A stretch of 64,000 nucleotides of DNA. It comes from Cristatella mucedo (taxonomy: Eukaryota; Bryozoa; Phylactolaemata; Cristatellidae). Every line of letters starts with the position of its first letter. Position 1 is the first letter of the stretch. Below are positions 1 to 10,589 of the stretch, in pieces. Location: the NCBI GenBank assembly GCA_009760855.2, contig WPIO01000024.1, positions 1,481,501-1,545,500 of the forward strand, given 5' to 3'. Both the position numbers and the translations under genes were made by a program. Under the pieces are notes generated by a model. That model did no database searches. It saw only the letters and a program-made list of their open reading frames with translations, and was not told where the DNA came from.

Positions 1-147
1 CACTGAATGTACAGACAGTACAGATCTCTTGTTTCTGAAAAGTTTCGTCGCAGGAGCATCGACCCAAAAAAAGCATCGGCCAGAAGGAATCGTACTCTCA
101 AAGGCAGCATCCGAGCCGCTTGTGGCACCAACACTGAGATCCTCACG
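1..147 (-). CDS. unc-89: Tentative exon 21: possible second part of Fn3 domain
   Basis: With the incoming phase 2, a candidate acceptor (catccgcgtag) opens a frame to the window edge that includes LVPQAARMLPLRVRFLLADA then FFGS. This loosely follows the Fn3 pattern L-x-P-x...-Y-x-F-R-V-x-A-x-N-x-x-G but lacks the expected Tyr. Another acceptor 12 nt upstream (start 159) also works. The fit is weak and other frames are open here too. Confidence 0.3.
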
Positions 148-267
148 CTACGCGGATGCCTTGCTGCTAGATAAACTGCACTTTGCTCGGCACGATGAAG
201 AAAGGCATGAGTAAAGCATTGCAAGGGCAGCTGTAGCAGGATATCAGCTAGCTTTTTTCCAGCTGCA

Positions 268-355
268 ACAATAACTACGATTATAATAATACGTTTGTAT
301 AGCACCATCTGAGAACTGAATCTCTCTCTAGGCACTTTACATGAACTGCGTATAA
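268..355 (-). mobile_element. Solo LINE-A 3' tail
   Basis: Reverse copy of the family 3' end: ATT-type run (attataataatacg), then cacc..ctgagaactgaatctctctctaggcacttta. No coding part is attached. Confidence 0.75.
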
Positions 356-658
356 AGCATTACCAAATGCTTGGTGGTAACATCCGAAGGCAGCAGGCAT
401 AGTGTAAGCAGGTGCATGCACACAAAGACGAATAAGAAAGACCCACCAAATGCTTTCATAAACAAGTGCATTTTAAGCTTCTTTATAAATGTCGTCATCT
501 AAAGGGACGTTGTGTGCAGCCAGCCGTGGCTCTGTTGTTCGAGGATAGCCACTGCTGAGTGCTCGAGCCAATGCTTCAGCCCTGACTCATAAAGCAGTGC
601 TGGACAGTGAGCCTCTAATCCCCCTCACTCTCATTCTCTGCAAGCCAACGACTCTCAC

Positions 659-833
659 CTCACACTGCGAGCTAGCCGTCGCCAATCCGAGTCGGCAGTC
701 GAGCGATACTCGACTATGTAGCTAATGTTGAGCTGCTTGTCCCTGTGGCTTTCTGGTGGAATCCAAAGCAGCACAAAGTGATCGGCGCCTGCCTGCTTGA
801 CCTCCGGCTTCTCACTCACGGGCACCGGCGGGG
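659..833 (-). CDS. unc-89: UNC-89-like exon 20: fibronectin type III domain (first part)
   Basis: The acceptor is ggcctttgtgctgcag and the donor is gtgaga; phase 1 in, phase 2 out. It reads PPVPVSEKPEVKQAGADHFV then LLWIPPESHRDKQLNISYIV and EYRSTADSDWRRLARSV. The L-L-W core, the I-x-Y-x-V-E-Y-R strand and the following D-x-D-W-R are typical Fn3 strands A to C'. In UNC-89 and obscurin an Fn3 next to an Ig precedes a kinase domain, so a kinase is expected downstream, outside the window. The missing Fn3 half should be in the next exon. Confidence 0.88.
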
Positions 834-1041
834 CTGCAGCACAAAGGCCACACAACTCCGAGCGAGTGGCACATCGGCCGATGCCACAGCGCTATCCCTT
901 GCTTCTGGCAACATCAAGCAATTGAAGAGCATGCTAGCAACAAGGAAAGAGGCAATAGAGAGAAAGCGTGAGACAAACTTCCGTCTGTGGCAACTGAGAG
1001 AATGGCTGAGTGTAGCAGCAGCAGAAGCAGCAGCAACCGAG
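834..1041 (-). other. Short intron or retained segment between exons 19 and 20
   Basis: The stretch between the stop of the long open frame and the Fn3 acceptor contains GCT/CAG-type repeats (about 1010-1065). These resemble the Ala codon repeats of exon 19 but lie in a different frame. It could be a small intron of 200-500 bp depending on which donor of exon 19 is used. Confidence 0.5.
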
Positions 1042-2060
1042 TCAGGAGAAGCAGCAGCAGCACATAATGGTGAAGTCACAAGGGAGCTGAAGCAGAGTGC
1101 GCCACAAGCACCGACCGGTTCGCTTGTGCATGGAAGTGTATGCCGTTGGAGGCAGCGACATCTGTCTGACGGTCCTCGCTGAGGCGTGCATCGATGGTCT
1201 GACCAGATTAAAGGGCGATGCCAGCGTCGCGCTCTCTAGCTCTCTTGTCTGGGAGCGCGCGATTCGTTCCTCCGGCATGTCGCCATTGCCCGTGCCGTTC
1301 CTGCCCTGTCTCCGCCCCTGTCGAAACCCACTCCCCCAATCGCCATCGTCGGCTGCTACAGTGGCAGCACTGCGCCGAGGTGCAGGTTCGCTGCCCAGCC
1401 TGCTCATCCGCTGCCGCTGCTGCACGTCATGCTGCACGTCCCTCGACGAGTCCTGTCGTCGGCCACTACGAGCGCCGTCATGGTTGTCGTCATCATCATT
1501 GCGGCCCACGGAAATTCTTCCTCGATGAGCCGGCAATGCTTCCAGGTCGGCATCGGCATTTGCTCGCGTGTACTGCCTTGCTTGTCGCACCGGATGCAGT
1601 GCCAGCTCCTCGCCGTCTTCACCGTCGTCCGACGACGACAGCCCGGTTGGCCAATCGTCCGAGATGCTTCGCGCGGTCGACAGGCGTTGCTCTCTGCCGG
1701 CGCCAGCAGACGTTCTGTCGTGAGACGTGGTCGACACTGCTTTTGTCTCGGAAGGGGCAACATCATTGCAGCGGTCGCGGTCCTCTTCTCTTTTTGCGCC
1801 CAGGCTGCTGCCGCTGTCTCTGTCAGCAGCCAGCCTGCCGTGCTCGTCCTCGTCAACGACGTCATCACGGCTGTGGTTCCTCTGCTCAACATCGCCGTTC
1901 GGCACCAAGGCATCATTGCAGGCATCGGCAGGGCCTTTTTTACTTTTATCTGAAGCCGTCAGGTCAACGTCGTCTTCGGCAGGAGCCACAACGATGGGTA
2001 TATTGCATCCCACTGTGGCCGGCACTTCAGCAGCATCAGCAGCAGCAGTAGCAGGTAGAG

Positions 2061-2092
<32 letters not shown>

Positions 2093-3170
2093 GTGCTCTT
2101 GCTCAAATCCTCGCAGGCGTCTGGTGGCGAGGGGACTGCCTCATCGCTTAGCTTCGGCCGATCAGTTGATGCTTGCACCGGCTGAGCCGGGCTGTCGGCC
2201 TGCAAGCCGGCCTCCGCGCTACAGTCGCCTGATGAGTCGCCAGTGGCGCTGTCGTCTGTAGCACCAGCTGTCACCTCCGGGTCAGCATCCACAGCGCCAA
2301 TCTTAGCTCTGACTCCGTCACAAGCTACCGACTGTGCATCGGGAGATGCTGGTGATCTAGACTGCTCATCTGCTGCCGCCACCACCGATGGTGTCTCACC
2401 CCCCTCGTCCTCTCTGTCTTCCTCTTCCCCTTCCTTCTCCTCAGTGCTCCCATTGACTGACGAGCTCTTGGCATCGGTATTAGGTGGCTTTTCGGTTGGT
2501 CGCTGATTATTAACGGCATCCCCCCTCGCATTCTCTGCCCCCATACGATCGCTAATTTTTGGTGCATTACTGTTGATGTCACTACCAAACTCTGCTTTCT
2601 GCAGCCTAGTCGTTGGCTTGGCTTTAGCAGAGGCAGCAGGATCAGGAGTAGTGGCTGCAGCAGCAGACACAGCCGGAGCTCTGGTGGAGCCGTGGGCGGC
2701 TCTTGCTGCAGTGCTTTTGACAGCTTCGATCACTGGTTGCTGGCTTGCTTGCTCGGCTGCGCTGCCGCTGTCGAGACCATCAGTAGCATTGAGTGTGGCA
2801 ACGTAGTTGTCGTTGGTACTCTGGGCAAGCATTACAGTGGACTGTTCTAAGCCACTGAGGCCAGTGGCCTCATTAGTTGCTTCTACTTCATTCGTGGTCA
2901 ATGAGGCAGTGGGTGGCTGGGCATTGGAGGCAGAGGTAGCTGCTAGTGCTACCTTATCTTGCCCCGGAGCTGTGGCATCTTGGCAAGCAGCTTCAGCCGC
3001 TGCAGCAGAGGCAACTGCAGCAGTAGCAGCAGTGCCAGGGGCTTGGGCAGTGCCTGCTGCTGCAGCCGGAGCACCGGTTTCCATGGAAACATGGACAGCA
3101 GAAGCCGAACCTTCCACAGCAGCAGCATCAGAGCCACTGCTGCTATTGCTGGGTGCAGCCGTCGGAGGGT
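1042..3170 (-). CDS. unc-89: UNC-89-like exon 19: about 690-residue disordered Ala/Ser/Asp-rich region
   Basis: The acceptor is acccacattgtag; phase 1 in, reading PPTAAPSNSSSGSDAAA. One minus frame stays open for over 2 kb to a stop at 1042-1044. It is rich in Ala, Ser, Asp, Glu, Thr and Pro, with an acidic run (EEKEGEEEDREDEGG), a poly-Ala tract at about 2035-2095 coded by CAG/GCT repeats, and an Arg/Gly/Gln end (FRQGRRQGRNGTGNG). No domain is recognised. The real 3' end is uncertain: exon 20 needs phase 1, which weak donors after 1332 (gtgggt) or 1116 (gtcggt) would supply. Reading on gives an odd MCCCCFS end, so the stop may be used only if the intron is retained. Confidence 0.75.
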
Positions 3171-4553
3171 CTACAATGTGGGTTTAACGCCAAATTAAAA
3201 GAGCAAGCAAACTCAAGAGGAGCACCTGAAGTAGCAAATAAATGAATGCTAGGACAATAGCGATACATGCCAAGGGCAGGAAGCAGCAGGGACAGTAAGG
3301 TGTGGCCAGGGAGGTACTGCCAAACCATTGACATGGCATAAGCCTGCCGACCTGCCACTCGACCGGATCGTGCCAGCATTATCAGGGGTTGGCTCAGCCT
3401 CAAGGCTCGAATCAGCCAGTGCAGTGGCAGCAGACCGAAAGCAGGCCACATCAATGTCAATGCAGATGAGCTGTACTTCAATACAGGCAAGCGCAAGCAA
3501 GAGAGATCGCCGGCGATATGCTCAACCTCCCTCAGATGCCACTGGTCTTCTCTCAGGTGAGGGAAGGGAGCAAACTGCCTATAAATAAGAGGTCAATACC
3601 AGGGACTATTTGAGCCATTTAATCCCGCAGGAAGCATTTTTTGGAAAGTTAACCTGCTCTTGCTGGGGCCGTCTTATTATTCCAAGAGCACCCAACGAAT
3701 GGAGCCATTTTCTTCAAAAACGGGCACAGCAGACTTCCAGTCCTGCCGATGTGTCTTTGCTGTGGGAGCTCCGCAACAAGATTCATTCACTCATTTCCAC
3801 CAAACGCGGACCACCACCAAAAGAGGTTCTGATGTCAGACTCGCCAATTCACCAGTTCTCTTATATCCACCTCGGGCATCTGCACATGTGGAGAGTACCT
3901 CAAGAGGGCATTAAGTCGGGGTGCCTGCCGAGCTTGAAATTAGAGACAAATTGCTCATATCAGCATGAGATAAGAGAATTCATTTAGTGCAGCACTTTAT
4001 TGCTGTTACAAAAAAACTAGTAACAGGAGCAATCTGCAAGCAGTATCAACTTGCAAGCAGTACCTGGTGGCGAAGCCAGAGTTCTCACCAGGGGTGGGGG
4101 AGATTTGCAAAAGATTTTTTAATGTAGGGGCCCTAAACATTTTCATATAAGCAAGCTAGACATGTAATGAAAAAATATTATAGCTAAAAATCGCTCTGTT
4201 CACTCGACATATACTCGGTGGTTGCTCATCGATGGAATTAAGATGCCGTTGGTGACTGTCGGGGGGGGGATCGTAGGAATAAGGAGTGGCCCAAGTTGCT
4301 GCCTGCTGTAAGCAAGGCAAATACCCCCCAAACTGCCCCCTATAATTAGAGCACTATAAAAATGTCTTATTATCAATAGATTTTTGCTGGACCATAAGTT
4401 CCGAAATTAGGGTCCAAGAGACTTGCAGTATATATAAAGTAACACGCGTCGTCATATCTTCATAATTGTTTGCAGTCGGAAGATATCGTCACCTTATACC
4501 TTCAAGGTGCTGGCAAGCACATGTGTGATGACAGTATAGTTCCTTAAACTCAC
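3171..4553 (-). other. Intron between exons 18 and 19
   Basis: Contains no element I recognise. The part from 3200 to 3990 is relatively GC-rich and holds moderate open frames on both strands (for example 3610-3987 plus) with no familiar domain. A run of nine or more G lies at about 4261-4269. Confidence 0.6.
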
Positions 4554-4726
4554 CAACTTTTAATTCTGCTCTGGAGAACACTTCTCCATGCATATTCAGC
4601 GCTTTTATAGTATAGAGACCGGCATCATCGACGGTAAGGTCGTGTATGATCATAGAATACTCATACTGGTCGTTAGCAGTCAGTGAGTAGTGGCCATCTT
4701 CTGCTACGAGTTTTCCTTGGAAGTAC
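4554..4726 (-). CDS. unc-89: UNC-89-like exon 18: second half of Ig domain 2
   Basis: The acceptor is gcttctaccag and the donor is gtgagt; phase 2 in, phase 1 out. It completes Trp and reads YFQGKLVAEDGHYSLTANDQ, YSMIIHDLTVDDAGLYTIKA and LNMHGEVFSRAELKV. The D-D-A-G-x-Y motif is kept, but the second Cys of the Ig pair is Ile (YTIKA), so no core disulphide can form. That is common in cytosolic I-set domains of muscle giants. Only this one Ig follows the PH domain here. Confidence 0.93.
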
Positions 4727-5460
4727 CTGGTAGAAGCAAAAGTGGGAATTTATTATACAGGTACCAGTTCTGTTTCAGTGCTGCTTAATAATGTAGTAGC
4801 AGAAGTTTGAACAGATTTCGGGATGCAAAGGTCGCATCGAGATGATAGCGAAGTAAAACAGTTTGCAACATTGCCTTACTTGCCGGCCTTTCTTGTTCCA
4901 ATAGAAACTTACCGTCTCTTTGTCAGGGTCGTTAAACAACTGAAATAGCTGAATCTACTGGAGTACAAGATGCTGAAAAGGTCTGATTTTACTTAGATAA
5001 GTTGTTTGGCACACGATGCTAGTAAAACAAATTTAATGGTAAAGCAGAGCAGCTTACAGCTTTTAAGGAAATGCACATTTTTGTTTTTTTATCACTCATT
5101 TTCATCTCAGCTTTGCAGCTTGGCATTTCCGTACTCGGCTTGATTCGGAAGCAGCTATAATTTGCGAGTTATCTGCTGGCTTGAACGACTCTCTCATACT
5201 TGGTAAGTCTGGCCAGAGAGCTGATTGCACTGCTGGGCATCATATTTGTCATCTCAAAACAGCCAGCAGGCCAGTGCCTATCTTAAAACCAGGATTAGTA
5301 GCATATATGTTTGGTCGTCCCCAATGACTCTGCCAAGTTAAGGCTACCCAGCAAGGCTTTATAAATCTAGATATGGGTTGCGATTAGTGTTTCAATCTTT
5401 TGCTGAAGTCAACAATTATGTAGCTGTGCAGCACCTAAACTCGTATTTGGCAACCACCTG

Positions 5461-6742
5461 GGTTCTGTGCTTGGTCCCGTTCTTTTCATGGTTTATACTC
5501 TCCCTCTTACCGATGTGATTGTCGGGCACAATATAGACTTTCACTTCTATGCAGATGACACTCGTCTGTACCTTTTCTTTGATTTGTTTTTCAAGCATGA
5601 TTTTACTTACTATTCTATTGCGTATCACTTTGCAGCAAATGTAAAGCGCCTAGAAAGAGATTAAGTTCTCTGAGGGCGCTTTATCAAGTGCAATATTATT
5701 ATTATTGATCACTCCCAGCCCTTCAGTACATCGAATTCTCTCAACCCTTCTTGCTGCATATATAGATGACATCCGCACATGGATGGCAGCCAGATTTTTT
5801 AAATTGAATGAAGATAAAACCATCCCACTAGTTATGGACAAACCAAGTGTGACTCAGGAATGGGAAAGGTTAACGCTCACAATCGGCTCTGCCAGCACAT
5901 CTGCTGAACGTGTACGAAATCTGGGTGCCCTGTACCTAAGTGACCTTTTCATTAGACGACCACATCAGCTCCACAGTCAGGTCTTCCTACTTTCAGCTAC
6001 ACAATATTGCTAAAATTCGGGCTTGTTTAGACGGGGATACCACATCTAAATTGGTCCATGCATTTGAAACAACCTGTCTCGACTTCTGTACCTAATTAAT
6101 TGCTGATCTACCTGCCGGTGCACTCACGCGATTACGGCTGGTGAAAAATTCTGTAGCTATACTTGTTTGTCGTACGCCTCGCAGTTTCCAAATCACACAA
6201 CTTTTCGCCGACCTGCACTGGCTTCCGGTCAAGTAACGCATTGACTTCAAGGTTTAGTCGTACCCTTTTAGATCCCTCCATTCCTTTGCTCCAGCCTACC
6301 TATAAGATCTTCTCCCCCACCGCGGTAAAAATAGTACCACCGCTTTCGGAATCTAATCATTTACCTATACCTCGTGCGAACCTCAAATCCTTTAGGGACA
6401 GTACCTTTAGTTCGTTTGGTCCCAAAGCCTAGAGCTCTCTTCCGACTTGCGGCACGACATTTAATGCCGTGACTAAAAATGCATCTATTTATCACAGAAT
6501 TTAGTGGGTCCATGAGATATTTTCTTCGTGTGCTTATGCGTGCTGACACTGTGCATGTTACCAACTAACCATATTTTCATGCTGACCTGGTGTACGTCAA
6601 CTCTAACCATGTTATGCTTGTTGTCATTGAGCATGCTACCACTAACCATTCGATCATGCTTCCTTTGCAGCATATGTAAAGTGCCTTGAAAGAGATTGAG
6701 TTCTCTGGGATTTTGTAGCAAATGTATTGTTATTATTATTAC
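5461..6742 (+). mobile_element. LINE-A copy (CR1/L2-like), RT fragment to 3' tail, with nested insertion
   Basis: Reads the end of a reverse transcriptase in broken frames: [18 protein letters not shown] and [14 protein letters not shown] (the FYADD catalytic motif), then after an interruption GALYLSD-type and thumb sequences, ending in the family 3' tail (gattgagttctctggg, then an ATT-rich run). Several stops show it is dead. The interruption at about 5588-5708 is itself a LINE-A 3' end. CR1/L2 elements move by target-primed reverse transcription and are usually 5'-truncated, as here. Confidence 0.85.
5588..5708 (+). mobile_element. Solo LINE-A 3' end inserted into the RT region of another LINE-A
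   Basis: About 120 bp starting ttgtttttcaagcatg and ending gggcgctttatcaagtg plus (ATT)n. It splits the host RT frame just after FFD; host sequence resumes at gatcactcccag (reading DHSQPFSTSN). The same 120-bp tail is present at 9045-9163 and 37755-37880. The host's gat is repeated at the far side, compatible with a very short target duplication. Confidence 0.8.
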
Positions 6743-6959
6743 TACCATGAGAGGTCACTAATATCTGCTAACCACGTTAAGCTCATAGAGGGTGTAATAG
6801 AGCTTTTGCTAATTGACTAAAAATCTCATATCAGAGGTGCGGAATTTTAGTATCATGCTAAGGATACCTCAAGACCACCTCGCTAACTCGACCTCATACG
6901 ATATTTACATGTCAAATATGGTTACAAATTTTTTCGTCACAGTTCTGATCCTGATAACT

Positions 6960-7440
6960 TAATGGAATAGTCTCGTGGTAAAAATGCATACAACTTTTGC
7001 GTAAATGGAAGATACGAGAAATCGCATCGCTGGCACTGCACTACCATGGTTTAGGTCTAATCTTAGTGGGATTCTACAGAGCATTAACGCCAACATCAAC
7101 GGAAAATGGTCGTCCGAGGTTCCAATGTACTGGGTACCTCGCGGCTCTGAGCTTGGTACATTACTTTACACAATTTATACTCGTGCTCTTGCCATTGTAA
7201 TCACCAAGCCTAATCTAGGCGTTCATTTCCATACCGACGACAAATAGCTGTACCTATCTTTGATCGCTCTCAACTTTGCATCACATCAAACTCTCTCAAC
7301 TCTCTTGCTGCACGTAGTGCTGACATTTGCATTTCGACGACAACGAACTTTCTCAAATTAAATGACGGTAAAACCAACTAACTACTGATGGGCAAACCTT
7401 GTGTGACTCGGAATTAAGAAAGCATGATGGTCCAAATCAT
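6960..7440 (+). mobile_element. LINE-A copy, RT fragment without 3' tail
   Basis: Decayed reverse transcriptase with GTALPWFRSNLSGILQSI, then VPRGSELGTLLYTIYT (the G-V-P-Q-G-S-x-L-G-P region) and VHFHTDDK in place of the FYADD box. It carries part of the palm domain and no tail. Followed by about 180 bp of unknown sequence and a SINE-1 on the other strand. Confidence 0.75.
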
Positions 7441-7621
7441 CAGCGAGCACATCTCCCATAGCATCTGCATGAAATAAATATATAGTCTCAATTGGAGACC
7501 TCGGCTGCAGGTCACATGGCCAGCGTCTTTGGGAACCGAAGTACTTATAAGTTGGAAAAATGTAGTAGCCCAAAGCAGGGCATCGTGGCTCCCACGTCTA
7601 TAAGTAAATAATAGATGCTAG

Positions 7622-7793
7622 TTGATTCAACAGCCTCTTTTTGTATAGCGACAGAAGAGCCTTTTACGGCTATCACAGCCGCTTGCACTGGCGATAAAGG
7701 ATGGTCCACCGCAGGAATCGAACCCACCACCTCGGGACCGAGGTCATGAAAGCAAATCTGCTCTGGGCTGCGACCGCTCTTCCCACGCCGCGC
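7622..7793 (-). mobile_element. SINE-1 (tRNA-derived)
   Basis: Minus-strand copy with B box (gtgggttcgattcctg), the central block ending ctgtcgctatacaaaaagag and a decayed A-box region. It matches the copies at 27594 and 59228. It uses an internal RNA polymerase III type promoter and has no coding capacity. Confidence 0.75.
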
Positions 7794-8304
7794 CTATGTC
7801 ATTTTTTATTCATATACTGTCTACTTGACATTTTGTTTTCAATTGTTTAATATTCAGATGACTCCTGAGCCGAAATTGCTCCAATAGCCGCTTTAATGAC
7901 TAGCTGTTAAATGCAGTCAGCGAAGATAGTACCTCCAAACGAGAATTCAGCAACAGCTGTCGTTTCGAGAAAACCGTCTGCTCACTTTTAGGCACTTCTG
8001 GGATATCACTCTTCGCTCCGACCTTTTGGACACAAAATAAAGGTACTGGTCAACAAGCTTTATTTTTGGATACAGCCCAAACAAATCAGAATGGTTAGTT
8101 CAGATAGAGTATAGGTACTAACTATACAGGTGCAAACGTCTCGAGGCTGCAGGGCGCTGCCCTGCTCGCCGGGCACTTGTTACAGCTGCTGGCTCGACCG
8201 TGCCAGCCTTGCCTGCTTTGTCTACTTCGAGCCTTCGCTGCGCCCAAGCAGTCCAGGCCGTTGCAAATGGAATCTACGATGATTAATGAGATCTACGATG
8301 ATAT

Positions 8305-8425
8305 TTCTACTGAATGCGTACCGAAAACCGCTTAGGCTGTGAGTTCGCAATACAAAACTCTCCTTTGTAACACCCACATAGTCTTGATGGCTTTGCGGAG
8401 TTACAGACGGAGATACATTAATATA
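8305..8425 (+). mobile_element. LINE-B 3' end
   Basis: Carries the family-B terminal block: gcgtaccgaaaaccgctta, aggctgtgagttcgc, tacaaaactctcctttgtaa, then gagttacagacggagataca. Shared with the longer copies at 13320, 23250 and 35090. Confidence 0.8.
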
Positions 8426-8723
8426 TGCATACAGGCATGGTGGTGCCTAATGACTACTGATTTAGTGGAAGGAACTTAGTCTTAGATAAGCCTTTTTGCG
8501 ATCGCACGCATGTCGATATGCCAAATCCTTGCCAATTAGATTTGGAAACCCGTTTAGTCCCTTTTTGGGCCAATAGCGACACGTTCTGTAACTGGGCCAT
8601 GCATTCTCAATCGCTTGCATCATCAAGCTCGGATTAAGTAGAACCGTAGAGGAACTATTATAAAGCAATAAACTTAATACAAGTTACTGAGTGACGGAAG
8701 CAAAATTAAACCAAAATACGTAC

Positions 8724-8871
8724 CAGCTGACGTCGGGTGTCGGGTTGCCAGCGATTCTACATTCAAAGGTAGCAGAAACTCCGTCTTCCGAAACAGTCGG
8801 GATTAATTGCTCAACAAAGGTTGGGGCAGTTGGTAGTCCTCGATTGTCCAGTTCTTCTTTATATGTTCCAT
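8724..8871 (-). CDS. unc-89: UNC-89-like exon 17: first half of Ig domain 2
   Basis: The acceptor is gcttttgtctgcag and the donor is gtacgt; phase 1 in, phase 2 out. It reads GTYKEELDNRGLPTAPTFVE then QLIPTVSEDGVSATFECRIA and GNPTPDVS plus two bases of Trp. This is the A-C half of an I-set Ig domain (APTF.., F-E-C, G-N-P-x-P-x-V-x-W). The intron after it splits the conserved Trp codon. The 10,986-bp intron before it is the longest in the window; symmetric exons could be hidden there. Confidence 0.92.
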
Positions 8872-8974
8872 CTGCAGACAAAAGCAGGCAAAGACCTCAA
8901 CGTCTATGAAGATTTCTCAGGCCAGACCATTGCATGCATTCGATGTCGATTACTACAGCTCAGGAATCTTACCT

Positions 8975-9165
8975 GCCACTAACCACATTTGCATGTTGAC
9001 CCTGTGCATGTCACACCTAACCATGTCATTCATTTCGTTTGTTTTTCAAGCATGATTTTACTTACCATTCAATTGCATTTCCCTTTGCAGCAAATGTAAA
9101 GCGCCTAGAAAGAGATTAAGTTCTCTGAAGGCGCTTTATCAAGTACATTATTATTATTATTATTA
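8975..9165 (+). mobile_element. Solo LINE-A 3' end
   Basis: Contains the 3' UTR repeats (ccactaaccacatttgcatg and similar), the aaagcgcc...ggcgcttt hairpin in its intact form and an (ATT)n end. It lies just upstream of exon 17 on the opposite strand. Confidence 0.85.
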
Positions 9166-10359
9166 TCTCTTGAGCTACAGTCGTGACTATAAAAACCAAG
9201 AGAGCGGCCTGCACCAAGACAGCTTTCCTTCATTATGCTGTCAGAATCCAAAGTGGCTACCCAAAAAATGGAATCGAAATTATACCAGTGCTCTGCATTG
9301 AATCTTAAGAAGCTTTCTATTCGGTGTGTGGTCCCGGACCATATGCCATCGTGACAAGCAAAAATGTGCATGCACGCAAGGTGACACAGAATGTAAAATG
9401 CCACCTTTTCTTTTTGAAAGCGCTGGTCTATGACCACGACAGTTTTACATCTGCTTAGCCGTTTAGTACACAGTTAAACTCCAGCTGCCAAACAATCGAT
9501 CAATTTTTGGATCGTTATCCAGTGACATCCCTATTCTGGCTCGAGGGATGGGCATTCGCTAAATCATCGCCAAGTGTTCAAACTTGGCGACAATGGGCTC
9601 ACAAGCAGGTGTATAAGAATCCGGGCGTGAATGTCGAGAGATTAATCTAAATGCTGATAGATAGTGCTATAATTATTGTGCTATCTAGTTAAGCTATTCT
9701 TCCACGGTCAACTTTGCTCATTAATTCGGGCTTGCAAGGTTCCAGTGACACTTTTTTTGTTTATTACTGGTATCCTAGGAGAGGTATACACCTGAACAGT
9801 TCGATTGGATATTTTTTTATTTACCGTTTTATCCTTTGCTCAATGGACCTAGTTTGCGAGACCCTTGACACATACGCGCGTGTGCTCACGCACACGCATG
9901 AGTGCAAACTGAAACATACAGACTATTGCCGAAAATGCACGCACGAATGATGTATTGCCTTTTTTAATCCTAACTTTTAGCTGCAAACTAAGATAAAGCT
10001 TTTATCGATAAATAGATCGAATCAAATCACACAACTATGAATAAAACTACTACATAAATAATAAATAAGAAAAGTTTTGACTACAGTCAATGTCGATATT
10101 GACGTAGAAAACTTTCACTTGAGCATATTTGGAACAGCAGCACTTCAGAGACTCTTCTCTAAAAGCTAATTACGGCAAAGTATTCTCAATTAATGTGGCG
10201 CGTAGTATGCACTTCAAAAACAAATAAATCATAAAATATAGTTGCTAGGGAAAGCTCCATGATCTAGAGGCAGGAACGGGGCAGTTATTTTTACTCAACC
10301 AAGACTTGGGAAATAAACATACTGCAAATTTACTAAGCAAATAAATATAATTACAATTC

Positions 10360-10425
10360 ATTTGTTTAGCCCCCATGAGAACTCAATCTCTATCCAGGCG
10401 TTTCACATGAGCTACGTGGCTCGAG
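10360..10425 (-). mobile_element. Solo LINE-A 3' tail, degraded
   Basis: Reverse match to the tail: catgagaactcaatctctat and ccaggcgtttcacatg, with little of the ATT run left. Confidence 0.6.
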
Positions 10426-10551
10426 CCCTCCTATTTGGTCATCAACTGTGAGCATTGTAATCTCGGTCACCAAACGTTAGCACCTTTCTTACTAAAACAG
10501 TTTTCCAATAATGATCAACGACAGCATGGTTGGCAAGTCATTTTAAAGTGG

Positions 10552-10553
<2 letters not shown>

Positions 10554-10587
<34 letters not shown>
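10554..10587. repeat. (GA)n microsatellite
   Basis: Uninterrupted GA dinucleotide run of about 17 units. Confidence 0.95.

Positions 10588-10589
<2 letters not shown>

Larger units (their letters stand above)
4727..8723 (-). other. Intron between exons 17 and 18
   Basis: Holds LINE-A copies at 5461-6742 (with a nested insertion) and 6960-7440, a SINE-1 at 7622-7793, and a LINE-B 3' end at 8305-8425. Nothing recognised in 4727-5400, 6745-6955 or 7800-8300. Confidence 0.7.

Noticed and set aside
1097-3198. Several long plus-strand frames opposite exon 19
   Set aside because: They are antisense shadows of a GC-rich, repeat-coded exon; only the minus frame joins correctly to Ig domain 2.
3610-3987. 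125-codon plus-strand open frame
   Set aside because: No recognisable domain, mixed composition, no splice partners, and close to a GC-rich exon; most likely chance.
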